6,253 nt of DNA from Sphingomonas sp. (GCA_025936675.1 JAICSX010000077.1:1-6253), one strand, 5' to 3'; counted from the first letter of the stretch, positions 1-5,348 are shown. Made by a program: numbers and translations. The notes: generated by a model not told the origin, from the letters alone.

Positions 1-389
1 GGAGCCGCTGGGCGCGGCAAGGTCCGCGGCCGCTTCGGCGCGCGCGTGCGTGGCAGCTGTGCATGTCCCCCGCCCTGCGCCGCGGCATATTTGAGGAAGG
101 CGCGGACACCCGAGAGCTCGCGCGCCGCGGACGATGCGCCGAGCCCTTCGGCGCGACGACGTGCGAGGAACGCGCGCAGGTCTGCCGCCGACAGGTCGAG
201 CAGCTCGGCGCCGCCGATTGCCTGCCCGCGATGCTCGCCGAGGAAGCCGATCAGGCGGTGCGCCGTCGCGACATAGGCGCGAACGGTATGCGCCGAGCGG
301 CGGCGGTCGTGCTGGAGATGGCCGGCCCAGCGTGCTGCAAGCGCGCCGGCCGGGTGGGCAGCTAAAGGTCCTGCGGGTTGGTCAGCCAC
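1..389 (-). CDS. xerC: Tyrosine recombinase XerC-like, N-terminal part (cut by window edge)
   Basis: About 129 residues are visible and the C-terminal end lies beyond position 1. XerC, with XerD, resolves chromosome dimers at the dif site during division. What is visible matches the N-terminal SAM-like, core-binding domain of phage-type integrases: a Trp near residue 22, then a basic stretch followed by AHTVRAY, FLGEH, ADLRAFLARRR, a GLGASSAARELSGVRAF helix, then KYAA and LPRTRAPKRPRTLPRP leading toward the catalytic domain. The catalytic R-H-R-Y residues are outside the window. No ATG is available in this frame near the start. The only good candidate is GTG at 389-387, which overlaps the end of the DUF484 gene by 28 bp and suggests translational coupling. 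No clear Shine-Dalgarno site precedes it. XerC is preferred over XerD because of the adjacent DUF484 gene, a common proteobacterial pairing; this part is inference. Confidence 0.82.
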   Translation of the reverse strand, partial: MADQPAGPLAAHPAGALAARWAGHLQHDRRRSAHTVRAYVATAHRLIGFLGEHRGQAIGGAELLDLSAADLRAFLARRRAEGLGASSAARELSGVRAFLKYAAAQGGGHAQLPRTRAPKRPRTLPRPAA

Positions 390-934
390 TTGCGGATCAT
401 AGCCGCAACACTGCGCCCGAGGAACATCAGCAATTCAGAGCCGTGGCGGGCGTCGAGGCTCAGCGCCTGGCGCTGTCCGAGCGCCAGTAGCCCGAGCGGC
501 AACGGCGGCTCGCAATCGATGCGGATCAGGGCCTCGGCGCGGATCAGCTCGCAGGCCGGCCCGAACAAAGGATGGCCGCGCTCGACCGTGCGCATCTCGA
601 CTCCGTCGACCTGGCCGATCGCGCGGCGCAAGATCTGCGGCTCGACAACCTGCACGCCCGAGCCGTCGGCGCGGAAGCCGCGCTCGCCGACGATCAGCGA
701 CAGAGCGACCGAATCGATGCCGAGGATCAGCGGCCACTCCTGGGTGACCACGTGCAGCAGTCCGTCGATCGTATCGGTTTCGATTGCGGCAAGCACCGCG
801 GCGTGGATCGACGCCACCGCACCCGAATGCCCGCGGGCGAAAGCGATCAGGTCCTGGTTGGCCTCTTCCGCCGCCCCGAGCCGCTCGCGCAGCCGGGCAA
901 CCGCCCGTTCCTCGAATGGGATCACCGTCGCCAT
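362..934 (-). CDS. DUF484 family protein (GAF-like)
   Basis: A 190-residue protein of the DUF484 family, of unknown biochemical role and often encoded just before xerC. The sequence shows the family layout: an N-terminal amphipathic helix rich in Arg and Glu (RAVARLRERL), then ANQDLIAFARGHSGAVASIH and AAVLAAIETDTIDGLLHVV, a GAF-like alpha/beta core, and the characteristic end with LPLGLLALG, a GSELLMFLG helix and VAAMIRKWL. No transmembrane segment or catalytic motif is evident, so it is probably a cytosolic sensor or regulatory-type fold. I chose the ATG at 934. An in-frame TTG at 940 would add two residues, but neither start has a good Shine-Dalgarno site. The 3' end overlaps the proposed xerC start. 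The gene lies 134 bp after the flp stop and beyond a strong terminator, so it should have its own promoter, which I could not identify confidently. Confidence 0.88.
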   Translation of the reverse strand: MATVIPFEERAVARLRERLGAAEEANQDLIAFARGHSGAVASIHAAVLAAIETDTIDGLLHVVTQEWPLILGIDSVALSLIVGERGFRADGSGVQVVEPQILRRAIGQVDGVEMRTVERGHPLFGPACELIRAEALIRIDCEPPLPLGLLALGQRQALSLDARHGSELLMFLGRSVAAMIRKWLTNPQDL

Positions 935-1008
935 CGCCAAGAGGATACGCGCGCGGCGGTTAATTTCCTACATCAACAGTTCGCCGTTTGCGACATTTCG
1001 ACCGGCAC

Positions 1009-1044
1009 AAACGAAAGGCGGCGGCGTCTTTCGACGCCGCCGCC
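1009..1044 (-). terminator. Rho-independent terminator of the flp gene
   Basis: Read on the minus strand, a perfect 12-bp GC-rich stem (1044-1033 paired with 1028-1017) closes a GAAA tetraloop of the GNRA type (1032-1029). It is followed directly by TTTCGTTT (1016-1009). It begins 24 nt after the flp stop codon and should insulate the abundant pilin transcript from the DUF484-xerC pair downstream. The run of T is interrupted by CG, but the stem is very stable. Confidence 0.9.
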
Positions 1045-1050
1045 CGCTAA

Positions 1051-1066
1051 CCTTCTCGTGAGAAGG
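1051..1066 (-). repeat. Short inverted repeat between flp stop and terminator
   Basis: CCTTCTC and GAGAAGG form a perfect 7-nt inverted repeat separated by 2 nt, realistically a 6-bp stem with a 4-nt loop. It starts 2 nt after the flp stop and lies just before the main terminator stem. It could be a second 3'-end hairpin protecting the mRNA from exonucleases, or chance. The symmetry is seen directly; the function is inferred. Confidence 0.45.
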
Positions 1067-1068
1067 AA

Positions 1069-1233
1069 TTAGCCGAGGTTGTTCGACACGTTGTTGAACG
1101 TGTTCTTCAGGCTGTTGCCAACGCTGCCCATCGCGCCGATCGCCGCAACGGCGATCAGAGCCGCAATCAGGCCGTACTCGATGGCGGTGGCGCCCTTCTC
1201 GTTCTTGATCATCTTCTTGATAAACTTGCTCAT
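1069..1233 (-). CDS. flp: Flp family type IVb pilin (major pilin of Tad pilus)
   Basis: A 54-residue prepilin. The basic leader (residues 1-14) contains KFIKKMIKNEKG and ends in the Gly that precedes the cleavage site. Next comes the G/xxxxEY signature: G14, then ATAI, then E19 and Y20, so the invariant Glu is at mature position +5. A single hydrophobic helix follows (about residues 21-38, LIAALIAVAAIGAMGSVG), then a short Asn-rich polar tail ending in SNNLG. Length, motif and helix match Flp/PilA pilins, which a dedicated prepilin peptidase processes in the inner membrane before polymerisation by the Tad machinery. An AAGGAG Shine-Dalgarno site sits 8 nt upstream of the ATG. The gene lies 153 bp after the transaldolase stop and has its own terminator, so it is probably monocistronic. 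It contains no cysteine. The rest of the Tad machinery is not next to it. Confidence 0.95.
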   Translation of the reverse strand: MSKFIKKMIKNEKGATAIEYGLIAALIAVAAIGAMGSVGNSLKNTFNNVSNNLG

Positions 1234-1240
1234 GGTCTAG

Positions 1241-1246
1241 CTCCTT
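1241..1246 (-). promoter_or_regulatory. Shine-Dalgarno site of flp
   Basis: AAGGAG on the minus strand, 8 nt before the flp ATG. This is a strong ribosome binding site, as expected for a highly translated pilin. It supports the start at 1233 for a gene short enough to be missed. Confidence 0.85.
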
Positions 1247-1259
1247 GGTTCCAAGCGCA

Positions 1260-1275
1260 GCGGCGTTGCCGCCGC
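1260..1275 (-). other. GNRA-loop hairpin in the flp leader
   Basis: On the minus strand GCGGCG, GCAA, CGCCGC forms a perfect 6-bp GC stem with a GCAA tetraloop of the GNRA type. It ends 13 nt upstream of the flp Shine-Dalgarno site. A stable 5'-leader hairpin could stabilise the pilin mRNA. The pairing is seen in the sequence. Transcription through it is inferred, since no flp start site was located. Confidence 0.5.
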
Positions 1276-1386
1276 GACCTGCAGTCCACTTCGCAGGATG
1301 GCCTAAACCTAGAGGGTCACCAGTTAGAAAAGTGTTACGCCCGAGGGTTGCGCAAACGTTAAGCGCGTTTTGCTAAGTCCTTGACC

Positions 1387-2040
1387 TCAGGCAATTTTTT
1401 GGCCGGTAGCCTGCCAGTCCTTAAGGAATGCCACAATGCCGGCGTCGGTCAGCGGGTGATTGAACAATTGCCAGATGATCTTCGGCGGAGCCGTCATCAC
1501 GTCGGCTCCGATCTTCGCCGCTTCGACGACATGGATCGGGTGGCGGACGCTCGCGACCAGGATCTGCGTCGCGAAATCGTAATTGTCGTAGATCAGGCGG
1601 ATGTCGGCGATCAACTGCATGCCGTCGAACCCGACGTCGTCGTGCCGCCCGACGAACGGCGAAATGAAAGTCGCGCCCGCCTTGGCAGCGAGCAGCGCCT
1701 GCGCGGCCGAGAAGCAGAGCGTGACGTTGACCATCGTGCCCTCCCCGGTCAGCGCCTTGCACGCCTTTAGGCCGGCAGGCGTCAGCGGCACTTTCACGGC
1801 GATATTGTCGGCGATTTTGCGCACCACCTCGGCCTCGCGCATCATCCCGTCGTAATCGAGTGCGACGACCTCGGCCGACACGGGGCCGCTCACCACCTGC
1901 GCAATCTCTTTGACCACCTCGAGGAAATCGCGACCCGACTTGTGCACCAGGCTCGGATTGGTGGTCACGCCATCGAGCAGGCCGGTCGCGGCCAGCTCGC
2001 GGATCTCGGCGATCTCGGCGGTGTCGGCGAAGAATTTCAT
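1387..2040 (-). CDS. fsa: Transaldolase, small TalC/FSA-like type
   Basis: A 217-residue class I aldolase of the small transaldolase / fructose-6-phosphate aldolase-like family, full length for the group (about 215-220). It would transfer a dihydroxyacetone unit between sugar phosphates in the non-oxidative pentose phosphate pathway, in the cytosol. Visible landmarks: the first strand FFADTAEI with D6, the VTTNPSL motif (residues 25-31), VSAEVV, the Schiff-base lysine K83 in IAVKVPLT, then MVNVTLCFS and FISPFVGR. The residue after SP is Phe129, as in transaldolases; fructose-6-phosphate aldolase has Tyr here. Transaldolase activity is therefore the better guess, although the family symbol is used loosely. 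The ATG at 2040 lacks a clear Shine-Dalgarno site. The gene is divergent from the crotonase gene and lies upstream of flp on the same strand, with no convincing terminator in between. Confidence 0.93.
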   Translation of the reverse strand: MKFFADTAEIAEIRELAATGLLDGVTTNPSLVHKSGRDFLEVVKEIAQVVSGPVSAEVVALDYDGMMREAEVVRKIADNIAVKVPLTPAGLKACKALTGEGTMVNVTLCFSAAQALLAAKAGATFISPFVGRHDDVGFDGMQLIADIRLIYDNYDFATQILVASVRHPIHVVEAAKIGADVMTAPPKIIWQLFNHPLTDAGIVAFLKDWQATGQKIA

Positions 2041-2127
2041 GGGATTTGCTTAACGCCCCTGCTTGGATGAATGGGGCTTCGCATAGCTGGCGCGGCTGGG
2101 CCAGTCATCCGATTCGGGAGCCGTGGA
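2041..2127. promoter_or_regulatory. Divergent intergenic region, transaldolase / crotonase
   Basis: This 87-bp gap between the two divergent start codons must hold signals for both genes. I found no convincing -35/-10 pair on either strand. A TTAAC half-site lies at 2050-2054 on the plus strand. An ATG at 2071 is in frame with the crotonase but is not the preferred start. Confidence 0.4.
2116..2120 (+). promoter_or_regulatory. Shine-Dalgarno site deciding the crotonase start
   Basis: GGGAG lies 7 nt before TTG at 2128. Together with the position where crotonase homology should begin, it favours the TTG start over the in-frame ATG at 2071, which has no proper Shine-Dalgarno spacing. Confidence 0.6.
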
Positions 2128-2895
2128 TTGAGCGAACATGTCCGGGTCGAACGCGGCGACGGGGTGCTGGCGATCACGCTGGCGCGGCCCGAGCGGCGCA
2201 ACGCCATCACCGTCGCGATGTATGCTGCGCTTGCCGACGCGATCGAGGCGGCGGACTCGGACGAATCGATCCGCGTCATTACCCTCCGCGGCGAAGGCCA
2301 GGACTTCGCAGCAGGCAACGACCTCGCGGATTTCCTCGAGGCCCTGCCGCGCGACAGCGGGGAAATCCCGGTCTGGCGGCTGCTGCGCATTCTGGCCGCC
2401 TGCGAAACTCCGCTGGTCGCTGCGGTGCACGGCAATTGCGTCGGGATCGGCACAACCATCTTGCTCCACTGCGATCTGGTCATCGCGGAGGAAAATGCGC
2501 GCTTCTCGCTGCCGTTCGTCGACCTTGCGCTGGTGCCCGAAGCGGCCAGCACCCTGCTGCTGCCGCGGCTCGCGGGTCGCCGCCTCGCGGCGCGTTATTT
2601 GCTTCTGGGCGAACCATTCGGGGTCGAAGAAGCTGCGGCGATCGGCCTGATCAGCCATCCCGTCGCCAGCGGTGAAGGTGCTGCGGCGTTGGAAGCAATC
2701 GTCGAGCGCCTGCTGGCCAAGCCGCCGGCGGCGCTGATGGCCACACAGCGGCTGCTGCGCGCCGGCACGACCGCCGAAATCGTCGCGCGAATGAAGCTCG
2801 AAAGCGAAGCCTTCACCGAGCGGCTGACCTCGCCCGAGGCGAAGGAGGCGTTCACCGCCTTTTTCGAGAAACGGAAGCCGAACTCCCGGGCTTAG
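2128..2895 (+). CDS. Crotonase-fold enoyl-CoA isomerase/hydratase family protein
   Basis: A 255-residue protein from a TTG start, the usual length for crotonases, which act on acyl-CoA thioesters in fatty-acid or related catabolism. Family landmarks: ITLARPERRNAIT near residues 16-28, the first oxyanion-hole segment FAAGNDL (60-66), the second HGNCVGIG (101-108), then CDLVIA, FSLPFVDLALVPEAAST and LLPRLAG, and a helical C-terminus. Both glutamates of a true hydratase appear to be missing. The position matching rat crotonase Glu144 is Thr110, and that matching Glu164 is Phe130. A Glu is present instead at 138 in VPEAAS, where delta3,delta2-enoyl-CoA isomerases carry their catalytic acid. I therefore read it as an isomerase-type member; the substrate is unknown. 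The upstream ATG at 2071 would add 19 residues unlike the family. The stop is 5 bp from the stop of the opposing tadE-like gene, and I see no terminator hairpin with a T-run between them. Confidence 0.87.
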   Translation: MSEHVRVERGDGVLAITLARPERRNAITVAMYAALADAIEAADSDESIRVITLRGEGQDFAAGNDLADFLEALPRDSGEIPVWRLLRILAACETPLVAAVHGNCVGIGTTILLHCDLVIAEENARFSLPFVDLALVPEAASTLLLPRLAGRRLAARYLLLGEPFGVEEAAAIGLISHPVASGEGAAALEAIVERLLAKPPAALMATQRLLRAGTTAEIVARMKLESEAFTERLTSPEAKEAFTAFFEKRKPNSRA

Positions 2896-2903
2896 GGTCC
2901 CTA
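2893..2903. repeat. Palindrome formed by two facing TAG stop codons
   Basis: TAGGG, T, CCCTA is a perfect 11-nt palindrome. Its left TAG is the stop of the crotonase gene and its right CTA is the stop of the convergent tadE-like gene on the other strand. There is no T-run and the stem is only 5 bp, so I do not call it a terminator. Confidence 0.4.
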
Positions 2904-3326
2904 GCTGCCGGCGACCCAGACCCGCTTGGAACGGCTGAGCCGGATGGTCGGCCCGGGGAAGAACAGCAGGTTGGTCGTCTGGGTATAATTGACCTTGAGA
3001 TCGTAATAGCTGCTCGTGCCCGAGGTCCCGGTCGTCGGCGGATCGACGGTGAAGGTCCCCGGACCGATACCATAGACGCTGCTGTTGATCTTGGCCTGGA
3101 TGTCTGTCGCGCTCGGCGTGGTGCATCCCAACGCCGAAGGGTTGAGGCACAAGGTCGCGTACCGCGCGCCCTCGCCCAGCCCCTGCTGGATGCCGGCGAC
3201 CGCACGATAGACCTGGGCGAGCTGGACGAACATCCAGATCATGACGATCAGGATCGGCAAAGCGAACGCCATTTCGATCGCGGCGACGCCGCGTTCGTCG
3301 GTGCGGATCATGCGGCCGAGCTTCAT
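2901..3326 (-). CDS. TadE-like minor pseudopilin (third gene of operon)
   Basis: A 141-residue TadE/TadG-like pseudopilin. After a basic N-terminus come TDERG (residues 9-13), then VAAIE with the conserved Glu18 at +5 from Gly13, then a hydrophobic helix (about 19-39, MAFALPILIVMIWMFVQLAQV) and the QLAQVYRAVAGIQQG amphipathic helix. The extracytoplasmic tail has two Cys (60 and 68) and a short beta-rich end. Such proteins are membrane-anchored accessory components of Flp pilus assembly. The ATG at 3326 overlaps the preceding stop by 4 nt (ATGA), and GAGG sits 5 nt upstream inside the previous gene. It is the last gene of the operon and converges on the crotonase gene. It could be named tadE or tadF-like; which one I cannot decide. 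Confidence 0.87.
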   Translation of the reverse strand: MKLGRMIRTDERGVAAIEMAFALPILIVMIWMFVQLAQVYRAVAGIQQGLGEGARYATLCLNPSALGCTTPSATDIQAKINSSVYGIGPGTFTVDPPTTGTSGTSSYYDLKVNYTQTTNLLFFPGPTIRLSRSKRVWVAGS

Positions 3327-3853
3327 TGCGTCCTCATGCCCGCGGTCGCGGACAGGTGATAGGTGCCATCGCTGTTGATGGCAGCGAAGTGGAGCGGGAA
3401 CATCGGTGTGTACTTATCGGTCAATGCGATCTGGATGTAGCGCGATTCCTTCGAGCCCGAATTGCAGGTCAAAGCGTCGAAGGCCGTCGCGTCGGTGCTG
3501 GTCTGCGCAGTGATCGCTCCGCCGGAGTCGGTGCATTCCAGCCGGTAGGTGACCGTCACGTTGCTGGTCGTGATCGGAGTCGTTTTGCAGGTGCCGTCGG
3601 TGTTGGTGCCGTTGACCTGGCACACCGCCTCGGTCTTCAGCGTGCCTTCGACCGTGTCTTGCTCGGTCGTCTGCATGATCTTCTCGATCGCGCGCTGCGC
3701 GCCCTGCTCGAGCGCCAGCTTGCGGCTGTAGGCATTGCTGATGTCGACGATGCCAATGATCGTCATCCCGAGCACCGGCGCGATGATCGCGAGCTCGATG
3801 ATCGCCGCGCCCCGTTCGTCGCGGGCAATCCTCGGGAGGAGGCGCCGCAGCAT
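3323..3853 (-). CDS. TadE-like minor pseudopilin (second gene of operon)
   Basis: A 176-residue TadE-like protein. The N-terminus reads MLRRLLPRIARDERG, followed by AAIIE with Glu20 at +5 after Gly15. A hydrophobic helix covers about residues 21-38 (LAIIAPVLGMTIIGIVDI), then an amphipathic helix RKLALEQGAQRAIEKIM, then an extracytoplasmic Thr/Ser-rich domain with four Cys (78, 89, 107, 130) that could form two disulfides. The start is the ATG at 3853, whose A is also the last base of the upstream tadG-like TGA (TGATG). Longer readings of the frame upstream lie inside the tadG-like gene, are Gln/Arg-rich and are not credible. The 3' end overlaps the next gene by 4 nt. Tight overlaps indicate one transcript with coupled translation and fixed stoichiometry. 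By family, it acts as an inner-membrane or pilus-associated component of the Tad system. Confidence 0.87.
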   Translation of the reverse strand: MLRRLLPRIARDERGAAIIELAIIAPVLGMTIIGIVDISNAYSRKLALEQGAQRAIEKIMQTTEQDTVEGTLKTEAVCQVNGTNTDGTCKTTPITTSNVTVTYRLECTDSGGAITAQTSTDATAFDALTCNSGSKESRYIQIALTDKYTPMFPLHFAAINSDGTYHLSATAGMRTQ

Positions 3854-5142
3854 CAGCCAACCAGCCTGACCATGCGCGTCGCACTGCTGGCGGGAATGCC
3901 GAAGGCAGAACAATCGCTGAGCTTCTTGAATTTGTTGGTTGTGCTGCTGTTGCCGCTGAAGTTCACCCGGCGAGCCACAAACATCGTGCAAATCGCGCTC
4001 GTCGTGCCGTTGCCGTTGTAATCCAGCTGCTGGCTCGGGAAGTAGAGCGCGCCCTGGATGATCGACGAGTTATTGCCGTTGATCTTGTTGGTCTGGGCGC
4101 CATCGACGGCGCGTCTGTCCTGGTAGACCGCGATCCCCTGGTACGTGCCGGTCGTCGGCGCCGTCATGTTGATGTTTGCGCCCGCGTTCGACTTGAACTG
4201 GCCGATGCTGGCGGTGGACGAGCCATCCTGATTGGTCAGCACGATCGTGCAGGCGGTGCAGGTCAAATTCCCCTGGATCGTCGCATCGCCGCCACTGATG
4301 TAATAGGTGCCGCTCGGAAGCGTCAGGGACCTGTTGGACCCGACCGACAGCGACGGCCAGCAGTTTGTCCCGCTGGCGATCGCGGCGGCCACGTTCGTGC
4401 TGTCGTCGAGCGCCGTGCCGACGCAGTGCATATCGCCGGAGCTCGGCGCCACATTCGCGAACGGGTCGTCGATCGCTGGCGAATAGGGACGGTAGGCCCC
4501 GACCTGCCAGTTGTTCGACTGCTGAATGCCGCCCACGCCAGCAACGGCCGCGGCGACGACGCTCGAGCTGCCACCCGCGGACGCCGAGTTGGTCGACGGC
4601 GAGTTGGAGTACATGACGCAATCGGGCATCGAGATGCCCGCGTTGCCGGTGATGATGATTCCGGTCTTGCTGGCGCTCGGCTCGCGCGCATTGACGCAAG
4701 CGTCACCGCCGGCGGGCACGCTCGCCGCGGTCGAGCTGGCGATGATCGTCGGTGCCGCCGACATGAACATCGAGCTGAACGGAAGCCGCTGCTGAAGCGC
4801 GAGCACCACCTTGACCTGGTTGGTCATGACACCCGAATTGGCTGGGTAGCCGACGATCGGATAGCCGGACTTGAGCCCCATCCAGGTATGAAGATTGAGC
4901 GAAACGTCGTGCGACACCGCAGCCGCGGTGGTCGTCGTCAAGCCGTTGGCACTTTGACGGTTGTAAACGCCGGCAATCGCGGCGGAATCCGCGGCGCGCT
5001 GCAGCTGGCGTTTCCACAAGGTCCACTGGATGGTGTCGCTGGCAAGGCCCGCGGCGCCGACAACGAGCGGCAAGGCCGCGCCCGCAATCATCAGTGCGTT
5101 GCCGCGCTTGTTTCGCCACAGCCTGCTGAACAGCGTGATCAT
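3853..5142 (-). CDS. tadG: TadG-like pilus protein with extracellular beta-helix-like domain
   Basis: A 429-residue protein, first gene of the tad operon. Residues 1-14 are basic (RLWRNKRG). The TadE/TadG N-terminal domain follows: NALMIAGAALPLVVGAAGLASD as the membrane segment (about 15-37), then WTLWKRQLQRAADSAAIAGV, the hallmark helix of TadG-type proteins. The +5 position after Gly14 is Ile rather than Glu, as usual for TadG. From about residue 150 the sequence is rich in Gly, Asn, Ser and Thr, with short beta-strand turns such as LTLPSGTYYISGG, ATIQGNLTC, NINMTAPTTGTYQGIAVYQDR, SIIQGALYFPS and RVNFSGNSS. This is a probable right-handed beta-helix facing the outside. Eight cysteines are present, including a CTAC pair (295-298). 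No von Willebrand A domain is evident. The ATG at 5142 has a weak GGGG element 8 nt upstream; a TTG at 5160 would add six residues and is less likely. Confidence 0.87.
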   Translation of the reverse strand: MITLFSRLWRNKRGNALMIAGAALPLVVGAAGLASDTIQWTLWKRQLQRAADSAAIAGVYNRQSANGLTTTTAAAVSHDVSLNLHTWMGLKSGYPIVGYPANSGVMTNQVKVVLALQQRLPFSSMFMSAAPTIIASSTAASVPAGGDACVNAREPSASKTGIIITGNAGISMPDCVMYSNSPSTNSASAGGSSSVVAAAVAGVGGIQQSNNWQVGAYRPYSPAIDDPFANVAPSSGDMHCVGTALDDSTNVAAAIASGTNCWPSLSVGSNRSLTLPSGTYYISGGDATIQGNLTCTACTIVLTNQDGSSTASIGQFKSNAGANINMTAPTTGTYQGIAVYQDRRAVDGAQTNKINGNNSSIIQGALYFPSQQLDYNGNGTTSAICTMFVARRVNFSGNSSTTNKFKKLSDCSAFGIPASSATRMVRLVG

Positions 5143-5216
5143 TGATCGGACCCCAGACAATCTATGCGCATTGCAGGCGATGTACCCCGACCACGATGAG
5201 CGAACTATTGAGAGGG

Positions 5217-5224
5217 ATGGTTAA
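5217..5224 (-). promoter_or_regulatory. Possible CtrA-type half-site upstream of tad operon
   Basis: TTAACCAT on the minus strand matches the short form of the alphaproteobacterial CtrA recognition motif. CtrA controls pilin and flagellar genes in Caulobacter. A single 8-nt match is weak evidence; the regulator itself is not in the window. Confidence 0.35.
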
Positions 5225-5258
5225 GAAATCTCCACCATGGCACCCGCCGCGGCGCGTC

Positions 5259-5286
5259 TTGCATGCCCCTGTGTTGCACCTATAAT
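5259..5286 (+). promoter_or_regulatory. Sigma-70 promoter of telA
   Basis: TTGCAT (5259-5264) and a perfect TATAAT (5281-5286) are separated by 16 bp; reading CTTGCA as the -35 element gives 17 bp. The -10 element is a full consensus, rare in such GC-rich DNA. Transcription would start near 5293 and leave a leader of about 77 nt before the telA ATG. The promoter points away from the tad operon. Confidence 0.8.
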
Positions 5287-5300
5287 ACAGCTCGAAGCGC

Positions 5301-5348
5301 CTTGCGCGGTTTGGCCGGTGCGTCCACCGTTCCGGCACACCGCGCGAG
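5301..5348 (+). other. Long stem-loop in the telA leader
   Basis: A 10-bp stem with one G-U pair (5301-5310 with 5339-5348) encloses a smaller hairpin: CGGTG, CGTC, CACCG (5316-5329), a 5-bp stem with a 4-nt loop. The structure ends 9 nt before the Shine-Dalgarno site of telA. A competing short pairing of GCGC at 5297-5300 with 5304-5307 is also possible. No T-run follows, so it is not a simple terminator. It could stabilise the mRNA or control ribosome access. The pairing is seen; the role is inference, and no known riboswitch family is recognised. Confidence 0.5.

Noticed and set aside
46..490. Plus-strand frames of 76 to 118 codons at the left edge
   Set aside because: They are antisense to the XerC-like N-terminal domain, which reads clearly on the minus strand.
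378..1072. Plus-strand frames of 227 and 166 codons opposite DUF484
   Set aside because: They lie across the DUF484 gene and run through the terminator stem; composition is that of antisense frames.
1352..1373. Imperfect stem-loop after the transaldolase gene (GCAAACG with CGTTTTGC), considered as a terminator
   Set aside because: Seven pairs with a bulge and no T-run on the minus strand; not enough for a terminator call.
2071..2127. ATG start at 2071 for the crotonase gene, adding 19 residues
   Set aside because: No properly spaced Shine-Dalgarno site, and the extra residues precede the usual crotonase beginning; TTG at 2128 has GGGAG 7 nt upstream.
2050..3150. Long minus-strand frame of 366 codons antisense to the crotonase gene and continuing into the tadE-like gene
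   Set aside because: It is Arg/Gln/Asp-rich with no recognisable motif, fully covers a well-supported crotonase gene, and results from codon bias in GC-rich DNA.
3854..3991. Upstream extension of the second tadE-like gene
   Set aside because: It lies inside the tadG-like gene, is Gln/Arg-rich, and the ATG at 3853 gives the standard TadE N-terminus with a TGATG overlap.
3326..4021. Plus-strand frame of 231 codons opposite the two TadE-like genes
   Set aside because: Shadow of the minus-strand genes, with no Shine-Dalgarno site and no family signature.
4426..5145. Plus-strand frame of 239 codons opposite the tadG-like gene
   Set aside because: Arg-rich shadow frame without motifs; the minus strand has a clear TadG N-terminal domain.
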